Source of the DNA: Pseudomonas kairouanensis
GTDB lineage: Bacteria; Pseudomonadota; Gammaproteobacteria; Pseudomonadales; Pseudomonadaceae
Direction of reading: 5' to 3'
DNA: 64,000 nucleotides
Assembly (NCBI RefSeq): GCF_004682055.1
Contig: NZ_QUZU01000015.1
Span: forward strand, 1 to 64,000
Shown here one piece after another: positions 18,383 to 26,799 of the stretch; the stretch's first letter is position 1; each line of letters opens with the position of its first letter. The position numbers and the translations under genes were made by a program. The notes below the pieces were generated by a model. That model ran no database searches. It worked only from the letters and a program-made list of their open reading frames with translations, and was not told the origin of the DNA.

Positions 18383-19957
18383 GTGGAGCATCTGTTCAAG
18401 TCAACGCTGGCGCTGTGCTGCCTGACGTTTTGGGCCGTGGCCCAGGCGCAGGAAGAGGGCGCGGCACGCCGGGTGGACGTCAATGAGTACTTCGTGCGCG
18501 GCAATACCGTGCTGGATGCGGCGGCCATCGAAGAAGCGGTGTACCCGTTCCTGGGGCCGCAGAAGACCTTGGGCGATATCGAAGGCGCCCGTGACGCGTT
18601 GCAAAAAATCTACCAGGCGCGGGGCTACCAGTCGGTGTTTGTGGAGCTGCCGGAGCAGAAGGTCGATGACGGCATCGTCTACTTGCAAGTCAGCGAAACC
18701 AAGGTGGGCCGCGTGCGTGTGGTGGGCGCCAAGCATTACTCGCCGGTGGAAATCCGCGACGAAGTGCCGGGGCTCAAGGAAGGCGCGGTGCCGGACTTCA
18801 ACAGTGTGCAAACCCAGTTGGCCGGGCTCAACCGCAGTGCTGGCCGCCAGGTCACGCCGCTGGTGCGTGAAGGTCAGCGCGCCGGCACCATGGACGTGGA
18901 TTTGCAGGTGGAAGACCAGAACCCCTGGCACGCCAGCATCGGCCTGAACAACGACTACAGCGCCGACACCGAAAAACTGCGCTCGGTCGCCACCCTCGGC
19001 TACGACAACCTCTGGCAACTGGGCCACAGCATTTCCCTGACCTACTTCACCGCGCCCCAGGACAGCAGCAATGCCAAGGTCTGGTCCGGCTCCTACAGCG
19101 CGCCGCTGGATGAGCGCTGGACCTTGCAGTTCTCCGGCTACCAGTCCGACAGCAACATCGCCACCCTGGGTGGCAGCAACGTGCTGGGCAAGGGCCATTC
19201 CTACGGCGTGTCCGCGATCTACAGCCTGCCGGCTGCAGGCAATTGGGCCAACTCGTTCTCGTTCGGCATCGACTTCAAAGATTTCGACGAGGAGATGAAA
19301 TTCGGCTCCAGCAGCGACCAGGTGCCCCTCAAGTACGCACCGTTCACCCTCGGCTATAACGGCTACCGCTACACCGAGCAATCCCAGCTGGGCCTGGGCC
19401 TGAACCTGGTGGTGGGCACCCGCGCGTTCTTTGGCTACGGCAGCGACGCCGAGGAGTTCGACTACAAACGCTACAAGGCCAGCGCCAGTTTCGCGGTGCT
19501 CAAGGGCGACCTGAATTACACCTACACCTTTGGCAACGATTGGCAGTCGGCGACCAAGGGCGCGTTCCAGTTGGCCTCGGGGCCGCTGGTATCCAACGAG
19601 CAATATTCGGCCGGCGGCGCGACCTCGGTACGCGGCTATCTGGCGGCGGAGCGCACTGGGGATGAGGGTTATCTGCTCTCCCAGGAAGTGCGCACGCCGT
19701 CCCTGGCCAAGTTCCTCGGCAGCTATGTGCAGGAGTGGCGCTTCTACGCGTTTGCCGAAGGCGCGCGTATGCGCCTGCACGACCCTCTGCCCGAGCAAGA
19801 AGACGAATACAGCCTGGCCAGCGTCGGCCTGGGCACCCGCGCCAGTTTGAGCAAATGGTTGTCCGGCAGCCTGGATTGGGGCTACCCGCTGCTCGATGGA
19901 CCGAACACCCAGAAACAGGACTCGCGGCTGCACTTCAGTGTGCAGGCGACTTTCTGA
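18383..19957 (+). CDS. pdtB: Two-partner-secretion outer-membrane transporter (TpsB, PdtB-like)
   Basis: This ShlB/FhaC-type pore would export the pdtA product across the outer membrane. After a signal peptide ending AVAQAQ it has POTRA-type repeats (about 20-190, e.g. VNEYFVRGNTVLDAAAIEEA and VGRVRVVGAKHYSPVEI). A 16-strand-type beta-barrel follows, with the conserved loop motif SAGGATSVRGY near residue 415, and the chain ends in phenylalanine, as barrel proteins do. The frame is open from 18224. I prefer the GTG at 18383 because AGGGGG lies just before it and it gives a compact signal peptide; the ATG at 18350 is the alternative. The gene begins about 60 bases after phdA and heads the exbB-exbD-tonB run. 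Confidence 0.87.
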   Translation: MEHLFKSTLALCCLTFWAVAQAQEEGAARRVDVNEYFVRGNTVLDAAAIEEAVYPFLGPQKTLGDIEGARDALQKIYQARGYQSVFVELPEQKVDDGIVYLQVSETKVGRVRVVGAKHYSPVEIRDEVPGLKEGAVPDFNSVQTQLAGLNRSAGRQVTPLVREGQRAGTMDVDLQVEDQNPWHASIGLNNDYSADTEKLRSVATLGYDNLWQLGHSISLTYFTAPQDSSNAKVWSGSYSAPLDERWTLQFSGYQSDSNIATLGGSNVLGKGHSYGVSAIYSLPAAGNWANSFSFGIDFKDFDEEMKFGSSSDQVPLKYAPFTLGYNGYRYTEQSQLGLGLNLVVGTRAFFGYGSDAEEFDYKRYKASASFAVLKGDLNYTYTFGNDWQSATKGAFQLASGPLVSNEQYSAGGATSVRGYLAAERTGDEGYLLSQEVRTPSLAKFLGSYVQEWRFYAFAEGARMRLHDPLPEQEDEYSLASVGLGTRASLSKWLSGSLDWGYPLLDGPNTQKQDSRLHFSVQATF

Positions 19958-19981
19958 CTTTTTCTTCCGGAGACTTCACCC

Positions 19982-21781
19982 ATGCAACGCCTATTCCTGA
20001 GCCTGTTGATCTGCCTGGGCTTCACGCTCCCGGCCACCGCCCATGCCTGGTGGCAAGACGACTGGCACTACCGCAAACAGATCACCGTGGACACCACCGC
20101 CCAAGGCGCCGCGATCAACCAGGCCCTGGGCCGCACCGCGCTGCTGGTGCGCCTGCACACCGGCAACTTCACCTTCGATGGCGTAAAGGATGACGGCGCC
20201 GACCTGCGCTTTGTCAGCGCCGACGACAAGACGGTGTTCAACCACCAGATCGAAAGCTTCGACCCGCTGATGGGCATGGCCTTGATCTGGGTGGATGTGC
20301 CCAAGGTCGAAGGCGGCCAGCGCCAGGACCTGTGGATGTACTACGGCAACCAGAAGGCCCCGGCCACCAGCAACGGCCAGTTGGCGTTCGACCCCAGCTA
20401 CACCGCGCTCTATCACTTTGACGGCGCCAACGGCACACCGGCCCGTGATGCCACGGCCTATGCCAACACGGCGCTCAATGCCACCGGCGCCAGCATCGAT
20501 GGCGTGATTGGCCGAGCCTTGCAGTTCAATGGCCAGCCGTTGATGTTGCCGGCCAGCCCGTCGCTGCAACACGCTGCGGGTGGCGCGTTCACCTTCAGCG
20601 CCTGGCTACGCCTGGACCAGGCCAGTGGCGAACAGATTGTATTGGCCCGCCGCGACGGCCCCCACAGCCTGCTGCTGGGGCTGAACCAGGGCACGCCGTT
20701 TGTGGAAGTCGACGGCCAGCGCGCCGTGTCGAGCCAACCGCTGAACCCCGGCCAGTGGCAGCACCTGGCGTTCACCGCCGAGGGTGAAAAAATCGCGCTG
20801 TATGTAAACGGTCGCGAAATCGCCAACCTGGCCGTGGCATTGCCCGCGTTCAATTCCCAACTCGCCCTCGGTGCCGACCTGCCGGAAGCGGGCAGCACGC
20901 ACCTGCCATTCGCCGGGGCCATCGACGAGCTGCGCCTGTCCAAGGTGGCACGTCCAGCCGCGTTGCTGTTGGCCGATGCCAGCGCCCAGGGTGCCGAGTC
21001 CAAGCTGGTGGCTTACGGCGTGGATGAAGAGCAGTCGGGCTTCGGTTTTGGCAGCCTGGGCTTTTTGCTCAACGCTGTGCCGGTGGATGCCTGGGTGATC
21101 ATCCTGGTGCTGGTGGGGATGATGGTGCAGTCGTGGGTGATCATGTTGCGCAAGAACCGCCAGGTGGCCCGCGTGAGCAGTGCCAACGAGGTGTTCCGCG
21201 AGCACTTCGCGCAGATCGGCACACGCTTGGAGATGTACGCCGACGACGCGCAACTGAGCGAGCGCCTGGCCCATTCTTCGCTGTGGCGCCTGTACCTGGT
21301 GGCGGTCAAGGAGATCCGTACCCGCCGTGCCCAGGGCGCCGATACCTCGTCGGTGTCGGCCGCCACCATCGAAGCGATCCGCTGCTCCATGGACGGTGTG
21401 CGCACCCGTGAAAACCAGGCCCTCAGTTCCAAGCTCTCGACCTTGTCCAACGCCATCGCGGGCGGCCCGTATATCGGCCTGCTCGGCACGGTGCTGGGGA
21501 TCATGGTGGTGTTCCTCGGCACGGCCATGGCCGGTGACGTAAATATCAACGCCATCGCCCCCGGTATGGCGGCGGCCCTGCTGGCCACGGCCATGGGCCT
21601 GTTCGTCGCAATTCCCGCGCTGTTTGGCTACAACCGCCTGATCACGCGCAACAAGGAAGTGAGTGCGGACATGCGTGTGTTCGTCGACGAGTTCATCACC
21701 CGCCTGGCGGAGATGCACGGCGAGAGCCAATCCAGTGAAGCCGCGCACCGTCGCGACCACCACGCTGCCGTTCCGGCCTGA
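19982..21781 (+). CDS. exbB: DUF2341-LamG-ExbB/TolQ fusion protein
   Basis: The 599-residue protein combines a periplasmic sensor-like part with a proton-channel subunit. A signal peptide (to about residue 22) leads to a DUF2341 domain (starting WWQDDWHYRKQI, about 23-130) and a concanavalin/LamG domain (about 150-325, with GAFTFSAWLRLD and FAGAIDELRLSKVA). The first membrane helix lies at about 366-386. The MotA/TolQ/ExbB domain follows (helices at about 497-520 and 530-555, with GPYIGLLGTVLGIMVVF). Ordinary ExbB has only a short periplasmic N-terminus. SD-like TTCCGGAG precedes the ATG. ExbD and a TonB-like protein follow directly. The LamG domain could bind glycan, the exoprotein or TpsB; this is inference. 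Confidence 0.88.
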   Translation: MQRLFLSLLICLGFTLPATAHAWWQDDWHYRKQITVDTTAQGAAINQALGRTALLVRLHTGNFTFDGVKDDGADLRFVSADDKTVFNHQIESFDPLMGMALIWVDVPKVEGGQRQDLWMYYGNQKAPATSNGQLAFDPSYTALYHFDGANGTPARDATAYANTALNATGASIDGVIGRALQFNGQPLMLPASPSLQHAAGGAFTFSAWLRLDQASGEQIVLARRDGPHSLLLGLNQGTPFVEVDGQRAVSSQPLNPGQWQHLAFTAEGEKIALYVNGREIANLAVALPAFNSQLALGADLPEAGSTHLPFAGAIDELRLSKVARPAALLLADASAQGAESKLVAYGVDEEQSGFGFGSLGFLLNAVPVDAWVIILVLVGMMVQSWVIMLRKNRQVARVSSANEVFREHFAQIGTRLEMYADDAQLSERLAHSSLWRLYLVAVKEIRTRRAQGADTSSVSAATIEAIRCSMDGVRTRENQALSSKLSTLSNAIAGGPYIGLLGTVLGIMVVFLGTAMAGDVNINAIAPGMAAALLATAMGLFVAIPALFGYNRLITRNKEVSADMRVFVDEFITRLAEMHGESQSSEAAHRRDHHAAVPA

Positions 21782-21792
21782 GGAGAATCGCC

Positions 21793-22218
21793 ATGGCTAG
21801 CGTAAACGCCTCCCACGACGATGACGATGATGCCGCCGTCGACAGCATCAACATCACGCCCCTGGTGGACGTGCTGATGGTGGTGTTGGTGATGTTTATC
21901 CTCACCGCCACCGCCCAGGTGTCGGGCATCCAGATTCACTTGCCCAAGGCCAGCGCCTCGGTGTCGCTGTCGGAGGCCAAGACCAAGGCGATCTCGGTCA
22001 ACGATGGCGGCCAGGTGTTCCTCGACGCTTACCCGGTGACCCTCGGCGAGCTGGAAGAGCGCCTGCGCATTGAAAAAGCGCTGAACCCGGACTTCCCGGT
22101 GATCGTGCGCGGCGATGCGATGGTGCAGTACCAGAAGGTGATCGAAGTGCTTGATTTGCTGCGACGGCTGGAGCTGTCCCAGGTCGGGTTGGTCACCGGC
22201 AAACCGAGCCAGGGCTGA
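21793..22218 (+). CDS. exbD: ExbD/TolR-type biopolymer transport protein
   Basis: The 141-residue protein has one membrane helix starting INITPLVDVLMVVLVMF. Its aspartate D26 is the proton-carrying residue expected of ExbD/TolR, and a periplasmic domain follows (about 45-135). An unusual run of five aspartates sits at residues 9-13. It begins 11 bases after the exbB fusion with AGGAG before the ATG, so the two should assemble into one proton-motive-force-driven complex. Confidence 0.93.
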   Translation: MASVNASHDDDDDAAVDSINITPLVDVLMVVLVMFILTATAQVSGIQIHLPKASASVSLSEAKTKAISVNDGGQVFLDAYPVTLGELEERLRIEKALNPDFPVIVRGDAMVQYQKVIEVLDLLRRLELSQVGLVTGKPSQG

Positions 22219-22221
22219 GTC

Positions 22222-22926
22222 ATGACTGCACAGATCCCGATCGCGCCGTTGCCGGTGAAAAAGAAGCCACCATTGCGCCCGCTCAAGTGGGGCGCAGGCC
22301 TGTTGCTGGGCGCGGTGGCGGCCTGGTTTTTGTGGCAGTGGGCCAATGACATGAGTGGCATACGCCGCGAAGCGCCGAAGGTGCCGACGATCATTCCATT
22401 GCCGCCACCGCCGCCGCCACCACCGGAAAAACCCAAGGAGCCCGAGCCCCAGGTCGAGGAAAAAGTCCCGGAGCCCGTGCCTACGCCAGAGCCTGAGGAG
22501 GTCAAGCCAGCGGAGGAAGCGCCGCCTTCGCCTGCCGATGACCTGGCCAACCCGATGCAGATCGATGGCGATGCCCAGTCCGGCAATGACGGTTTCAACA
22601 TCGGCGCCGGCAAGGGCGGTGGCATGGCGGGTTCCGGTGGCGGCGGCTTGGGTGCTGGCACTTACAAGCAGTACCTGGCGGGGGTGTTCCAGCGCCTGCT
22701 GCGCGAAGACCCGGAACTGCGCAAGAAGGCCTACACCGTGCAGGCGGACTTGTGGCTGAACGCCGAGGGCCAGGTCACCCGTGCGCAGTTGGCCAACTCC
22801 AGCGGCGATGCGCAAACCGATGCCCAGGTATTGGCCGCGCTGCGTGCGCCCCATGCCACGCAGCGGGTGCCGGCTTCGATAACGATGCCGGTACGCCTGT
22901 CCCTCAAGGGCCGTCGCCCGGATTGA
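22222..22926 (+). CDS. TonB-family energy-transducing protein
   Basis: The 234-residue protein has a cytoplasmic Lys/Pro-rich N-terminus, one membrane helix (about 23-40), a run of eight prolines (about 61-68) followed by a Pro/Glu/Lys-rich periplasmic spanner, a Gly-rich patch (about 135-150) and a TonB-C-like domain at about 155-230 (VQADLWLNAEGQVTRAQL). The C-terminal domain is recognisable but divergent, so its receptor is probably not an ordinary siderophore receptor; none is encoded nearby. It starts three bases after exbD. In this operon the likely outer-membrane partners are the TpsB pore or the porin downstream. Confidence 0.85.
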   Translation: MTAQIPIAPLPVKKKPPLRPLKWGAGLLLGAVAAWFLWQWANDMSGIRREAPKVPTIIPLPPPPPPPPEKPKEPEPQVEEKVPEPVPTPEPEEVKPAEEAPPSPADDLANPMQIDGDAQSGNDGFNIGAGKGGGMAGSGGGGLGAGTYKQYLAGVFQRLLREDPELRKKAYTVQADLWLNAEGQVTRAQLANSSGDAQTDAQVLAALRAPHATQRVPASITMPVRLSLKGRRPD

Positions 22927-22969
22927 TCGAACCTTATTTTTGGCAATTTTCTACAGGAGTTGCGTACAC

Positions 22970-24670
22970 ATGATTTCCCCCGTGAATCGACTGACCCTGG
23001 CGGTTGGCATGGTCATCGCGACCCTGGTCGGCCAGGCGGCAGCAGCCCCGGTCGCCCCTTCGGAAAACGTCACCATCAACCTGATCCGGTTGCTGGTGCA
23101 GCAAGGTGTATTGACCCAGGACACCGCCAACGGGCTGATCGCCCAGGCCGAAAAGGAAGCCCAGCAGGCCCGCCAGGCGAATGCCGCGCCGGTGGTTGCC
23201 GCCGGCCCCACTGCAGCGCCCGGTGATGTGCGGGTGCAGTATGTGCCGCAGGCGGTGCGTGACCAGATCCGTGACCAGGTCAAAGCCGAAGTCATGGCCA
23301 CTGCCAAGCAGGAAAACTGGGCCCAGCCCAATACCTTCCCGGACTGGATCTCGCGCATCAGCTTCGATGGCGATATCCGCCTGCGGGATGAGTCGCGCTT
23401 TTTCTCGGGTCGCAACAGCAACGAAATGACGGACTGGGCCAAGCTCAACGACAGCGGCCCTTATGACGTCAACAAGAACTCCAATACCAAGTTCCCGCCG
23501 CTGATCAACGCCAACAAAGACCGCGAAAACCTGTTCCGACTGCGCGCCCGCCTGGGCATGAAAGCAGTGATCTCGCCTGAATGGACCGCCGGTATCCGTC
23601 TGGGCACCGGTTCCGACAATAACCCGGTGTCCACCACCCAGACCCTGGGCGGCGGCTTTGGCAAGAAGGACATCTGGCTCGACCAGGGTTACCTGACCTG
23701 GAAAACCACCGACTACATGAGCCTGACCGCCGGGCGTATCGGCAACCCGTTCTATTCCACCGACATGATGTACTCCAACGACCTCAACTTCGACGGTGTG
23801 GCGGCGATCTTCAACCACAAGCTCAACAGTGAGTGGGGCCTGTTCGGTACGCTCGGCGCGTTCCCGGTGGAGTACACCTCCGACAGCGCCACCACCAACG
23901 GCGTCGATAAGGAAGACAGCGAGACCAAATGGCTGTTCGGTGCGCAGATCGGCGCCGACTGGAAGATCAACCGTAGCAACAGCCTCAAGCTGGCGGGCGC
24001 CTACTACCAGTTCCAGGACATCGAAGGCCAGCGTTCCAGCCCGTGCAGACCCTGGGCGGGCGAAGCCGGTTGCGACACCGATGGCACGCGCGTGGCCTTT
24101 ATGCAAAAGGGCAACAGCGTGTTCCTGCTGCGTGACATCACGCCTGACGCGACTGACCCGGTCAGGACCCCGAACGCGCAGTATGTGGGCCTCGCCTCCA
24201 AGTTCAACGTGCTGGACCTCAATGCGGTCTGGGACAGCGAGCTGCCGGGCGACTTCAAGCTGCGCAGCCAAGGCAACTTCATTCATAACCTGGCCTACGA
24301 CAAGGGCGAAATGCTCAGGCGCAGCGAAGGCGAGATCGTCAACAACATCAACAGCAATGGCCAGTTTGAAAGTGGCGGCAATGCGTTGATGGTTTCGTTC
24401 ACCCTCGGCAACGCGTTTGAAATGCGTAAGCGCGGCGACTGGAACGTATTGGCGGGCTACAAGTACATCCAGCCCGATGCCTTGCCCGATGGCTTCAACG
24501 ATTCCTCGTTTCACTTGGGCGGCACCAACGCCAAGGGTTACTTCATTGGCGCCAACTACGGCATCGAAAAGAACATCTACGCCAGTGCGCGTTGGTTGAG
24601 TGCTTCCGAGGTGTACGGCGATCCGTTTGAAGTGGATGTGATGCAACTGGAACTCAACACGCGCTTCTGA
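22970..24670 (+). CDS. Putative outer-membrane porin
   Basis: The 566-residue protein has a signal peptide (cleavage near AAAA, residues 22-25). A short helical region follows (VTINLIRLLVQQGVLTQDTA, then EKEAQQARQ), of the kind seen in Porin_5-type proteins. A long beta-barrel with SFDGDIRLRDESRFF and MSLTAGRIGNPFYSTDMMY repeats follows, ending in phenylalanine (ELNTRF). It has a Cys pair around residue 360 (SSPCRPWAGEAGC). CAGGAG precedes the ATG at 22970. It is co-directional with the TonB operon and 43 bases behind it. The substrate is unknown; phosphate or a cell-surface polymer are only guesses from the context. Confidence 0.8.
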   Translation: MISPVNRLTLAVGMVIATLVGQAAAAPVAPSENVTINLIRLLVQQGVLTQDTANGLIAQAEKEAQQARQANAAPVVAAGPTAAPGDVRVQYVPQAVRDQIRDQVKAEVMATAKQENWAQPNTFPDWISRISFDGDIRLRDESRFFSGRNSNEMTDWAKLNDSGPYDVNKNSNTKFPPLINANKDRENLFRLRARLGMKAVISPEWTAGIRLGTGSDNNPVSTTQTLGGGFGKKDIWLDQGYLTWKTTDYMSLTAGRIGNPFYSTDMMYSNDLNFDGVAAIFNHKLNSEWGLFGTLGAFPVEYTSDSATTNGVDKEDSETKWLFGAQIGADWKINRSNSLKLAGAYYQFQDIEGQRSSPCRPWAGEAGCDTDGTRVAFMQKGNSVFLLRDITPDATDPVRTPNAQYVGLASKFNVLDLNAVWDSELPGDFKLRSQGNFIHNLAYDKGEMLRRSEGEIVNNINSNGQFESGGNALMVSFTLGNAFEMRKRGDWNVLAGYKYIQPDALPDGFNDSSFHLGGTNAKGYFIGANYGIEKNIYASARWLSASEVYGDPFEVDVMQLELNTRF

Positions 24671-24689
24671 TGCGCACAGGAGATGCCAC

Positions 24690-25316
24690 ATGAACACGCG
24701 AATCTGCGGGCTGCTGTTGCTATTGATCGCCACCGGCGCCAGCGCCGAAGGCATGGAAGAGCGCCTGCGTACCCAACTGCGCAGCACCACCCAGCAGTTG
24801 CAGGCGTTGCAAAGCGAGCAGGCCCAGGCCAGTGCGGCGCGCATCGCTGCCGAAAACCAGGCCAAGCAGGCCCAGGCGCAAATCAAGCAGTTGACCGCCG
24901 AGCTGGAAAAAGCCCGTGGCGTGGCCGAGCAAATGGCCGGCCAGCAACAGAGTCTGCACAGTCAGGCGCAAGCCCAGGTGGCGGCGAGCAACGAGCAGAT
25001 CGGCAAGTTCAAGAAGGCTTATGACGAGCTGCTGGTCCTGGCCAAGGGCAAGGAAGCCGAGCGTGCGCGCTTGCAGGCCCAACTGAGCGAACGTGACACA
25101 CAAGTGCAGCAATGTTCGGTCAAGAATCAACAGATGTACGGCGTGGCCCAGCAACTGCTGGCGGCCTACGAAAAGATCGACGTGGCCGAGGTGATGAGTA
25201 TCCGCCAGCCCTTCGCCAGCAGTGCACGGGTCAAGTTCGAAGAACTGGCCCAAGGCTTTGGTGACGATCTGTACAAGAGCCGTTTCGATGCGCCCCAGGC
25301 AACCGCCAATCACTGA
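24690..25316 (+). CDS. Periplasmic coiled-coil protein of unknown function
   Basis: The protein has 208 residues. A signal peptide ends at ASAEG (about residue 20). Most of the remainder (about 20-145) is a continuous Gln/Ala/Glu-rich coiled coil with heptad character, followed by a short C-terminal region with one cysteine (QQCSVKNQQMYGVAQQ). ACAGGAGA precedes the ATG. It lies 19 bases after the porin gene. I do not recognise a family. The shape would suit a periplasmic scaffold or spacer between the inner-membrane ExbBD complex and the porin or TpsB. Confidence 0.75.
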   Translation: MNTRICGLLLLLIATGASAEGMEERLRTQLRSTTQQLQALQSEQAQASAARIAAENQAKQAQAQIKQLTAELEKARGVAEQMAGQQQSLHSQAQAQVAASNEQIGKFKKAYDELLVLAKGKEAERARLQAQLSERDTQVQQCSVKNQQMYGVAQQLLAAYEKIDVAEVMSIRQPFASSARVKFEELAQGFGDDLYKSRFDAPQATANH

Positions 25317-25336
25317 TAGACAAGGAAGAGATCACC

Positions 25337-25810
25337 ATGAGCGAATTGATCACCAGCGTCACCCCCCAGAGCCTGACCGAACTGCTGCAAGAGGCCGGCT
25401 ACCGGGTCAACCAGACCGAGCAGAACGGCATCGTGCAGCTGCTCAGCGCCAGCCAGGGCATCGGTTTTGCCGTGCGTTTCGGCAACCCGGCGGCCGAACA
25501 GGGCGGCTACGTGGACTTCACCTACAGCTGCGCGCTGCGCATCCAGGGCGACTTGCCCGAGGGCCTGGCCCAGGTGTGGAACGCTTCGCGTCGGTTTGCA
25601 CGGTTGTCGGTACAGGGCGAATTCCTGCTGATGGAAATGGATGTGGTGGTGGCTGGCGTGGGTGCCAGCCACCTGCGCAGCCAGTTGGAACTGTGGGACC
25701 GCCTGTTGCAGGAGTTCATCGTGTACCTGCGTGAATACAGCCAGCAAGCTGCACAGTTGCAGGCCCAGGCGGCGGTTGAACCGTTGGTCGAAGAGGCGCC
25801 TGTATCGTGA
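25337..25810 (+). CDS. YbjN-like domain protein
   Basis: The 157-residue cytoplasmic protein lacks a signal peptide. It shows the YbjN/type III chaperone-like fold pattern (SLTELLQEAGYRVNQTEQNG, then VDFTYSCALRIQGDLPEGL). Proteins of this fold bind other proteins as chaperones or sensory modules; the partner here is unknown. AAGGAAGAG precedes the ATG. Its stop codon overlaps the GTG of the isomerase gene (GTGA), so the two are coupled. Assignment to YbjN is by pattern only. Confidence 0.65.
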   Translation: MSELITSVTPQSLTELLQEAGYRVNQTEQNGIVQLLSASQGIGFAVRFGNPAAEQGGYVDFTYSCALRIQGDLPEGLAQVWNASRRFARLSVQGEFLLMEMDVVVAGVGASHLRSQLELWDRLLQEFIVYLREYSQQAAQLQAQAAVEPLVEEAPVS

Positions 25811-26748
25811 AAAAACCAACCCTGATGGTCGGCGCCGGGGCGCTGGCCTTGCTGGTGGTGGCGGTGGGCTTGAGCCTGCGACCGGGCAGCGACCCGGTAG
25901 CGGCCCAGCAACCGGCACCGGTGAGCAGCGCGCCAGCGGCGGGGCCGGCGGTGGCGCGCCTGGGCAACCAGCAGATCGACCTGCCGGAACTGAAAACCGT
26001 GCTGGCCAGCCTGCCCGCCGAATCACGCGAGCAATTGCGTGGCAACCGTGGCGCGCTGGAGACGTGGATTCGATCACGGCTGGCGCAAAAGGCCGTGCTG
26101 GAACAGGCCGACGCCCAGGGCTGGCGCCAGCGTCCGGAGGTGGAGCAACAGACCCGCGCTGCCACCGAGCAAATCGTGTTCCGCGACTACATGCTGTCGG
26201 TCAGCCAGGTGCCGGCGGATTACCCCAGCGCCGCCGAATTGCAGCAAGCCTATGACAGCGGCAAGGCGCAATGGGTGACACCGCCGTTGTACCAGGTGAG
26301 CCAGATTTTCCTCGCAGTGACTGAGCCCCAAAGCGTCGACACGGTACGCCGCCAGGCCCAGGAACTGAGCCGCCGTGCCCAGGCTGCGCCGGGTGATTTC
26401 GCGGCCCTGGCCACGCAGTATTCCCAAGACCCGCAAACCGCTCCACGGGGCGGGGATTCGGGCCTGCAGCCGTTGCAGCAATTGGTCCCGGAGGTGCGTG
26501 GAGCAGTGTCGCGCCTCAAGGTTGGCGCGGTGTCGGACGTGGTGCAAAGCGCTGCCGGGTTTCATGTGCTCAAGCTCACCAGCCAGCAACCGGCACGCAC
26601 CGCGACCCTGGATGAATTGCGTGAACGCTTGACCCAGGCCCTGCGCGCCCAGCGCCAGGAGCAAATCGCCAAGGCCTACCTGGAAGGCATGCTCAACACG
26701 GCCACCTTGAGCATTGACGGCGCCGAGTTGAACAAAGTGCTGGAGTAA
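25807..26748 (+). CDS. Parvulin-type peptidyl-prolyl isomerase (PpiC/SurA-like), membrane-anchored or periplasmic
   Basis: The 313-residue protein has an N-terminal hydrophobic segment (about 9-24), a SurA-N-like helical region (about 45-150) and a rotamase domain (about 158-265) with PLYQVSQIFLAV, GDFAALATQYSQDP, RGGDSG and GFHVLKLTSQQPA. Such enzymes fold outer-membrane and secreted proteins in the periplasm, so it may serve the TpsB barrel, the porin or the TpsA chain. The start codon is GTG, overlapping the previous stop. A parvulin gene is found at the same place in the P. aeruginosa cluster, as I recall. Confidence 0.87.
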   Translation: MKKPTLMVGAGALALLVVAVGLSLRPGSDPVAAQQPAPVSSAPAAGPAVARLGNQQIDLPELKTVLASLPAESREQLRGNRGALETWIRSRLAQKAVLEQADAQGWRQRPEVEQQTRAATEQIVFRDYMLSVSQVPADYPSAAELQQAYDSGKAQWVTPPLYQVSQIFLAVTEPQSVDTVRRQAQELSRRAQAAPGDFAALATQYSQDPQTAPRGGDSGLQPLQQLVPEVRGAVSRLKVGAVSDVVQSAAGFHVLKLTSQQPARTATLDELRERLTQALRAQRQEQIAKAYLEGMLNTATLSIDGAELNKVLE

Positions 26749-26799
26749 CCCGCGTCAACCCGCATTGGATGCACAGACCAACAAGACAGGGAGTCTCCC

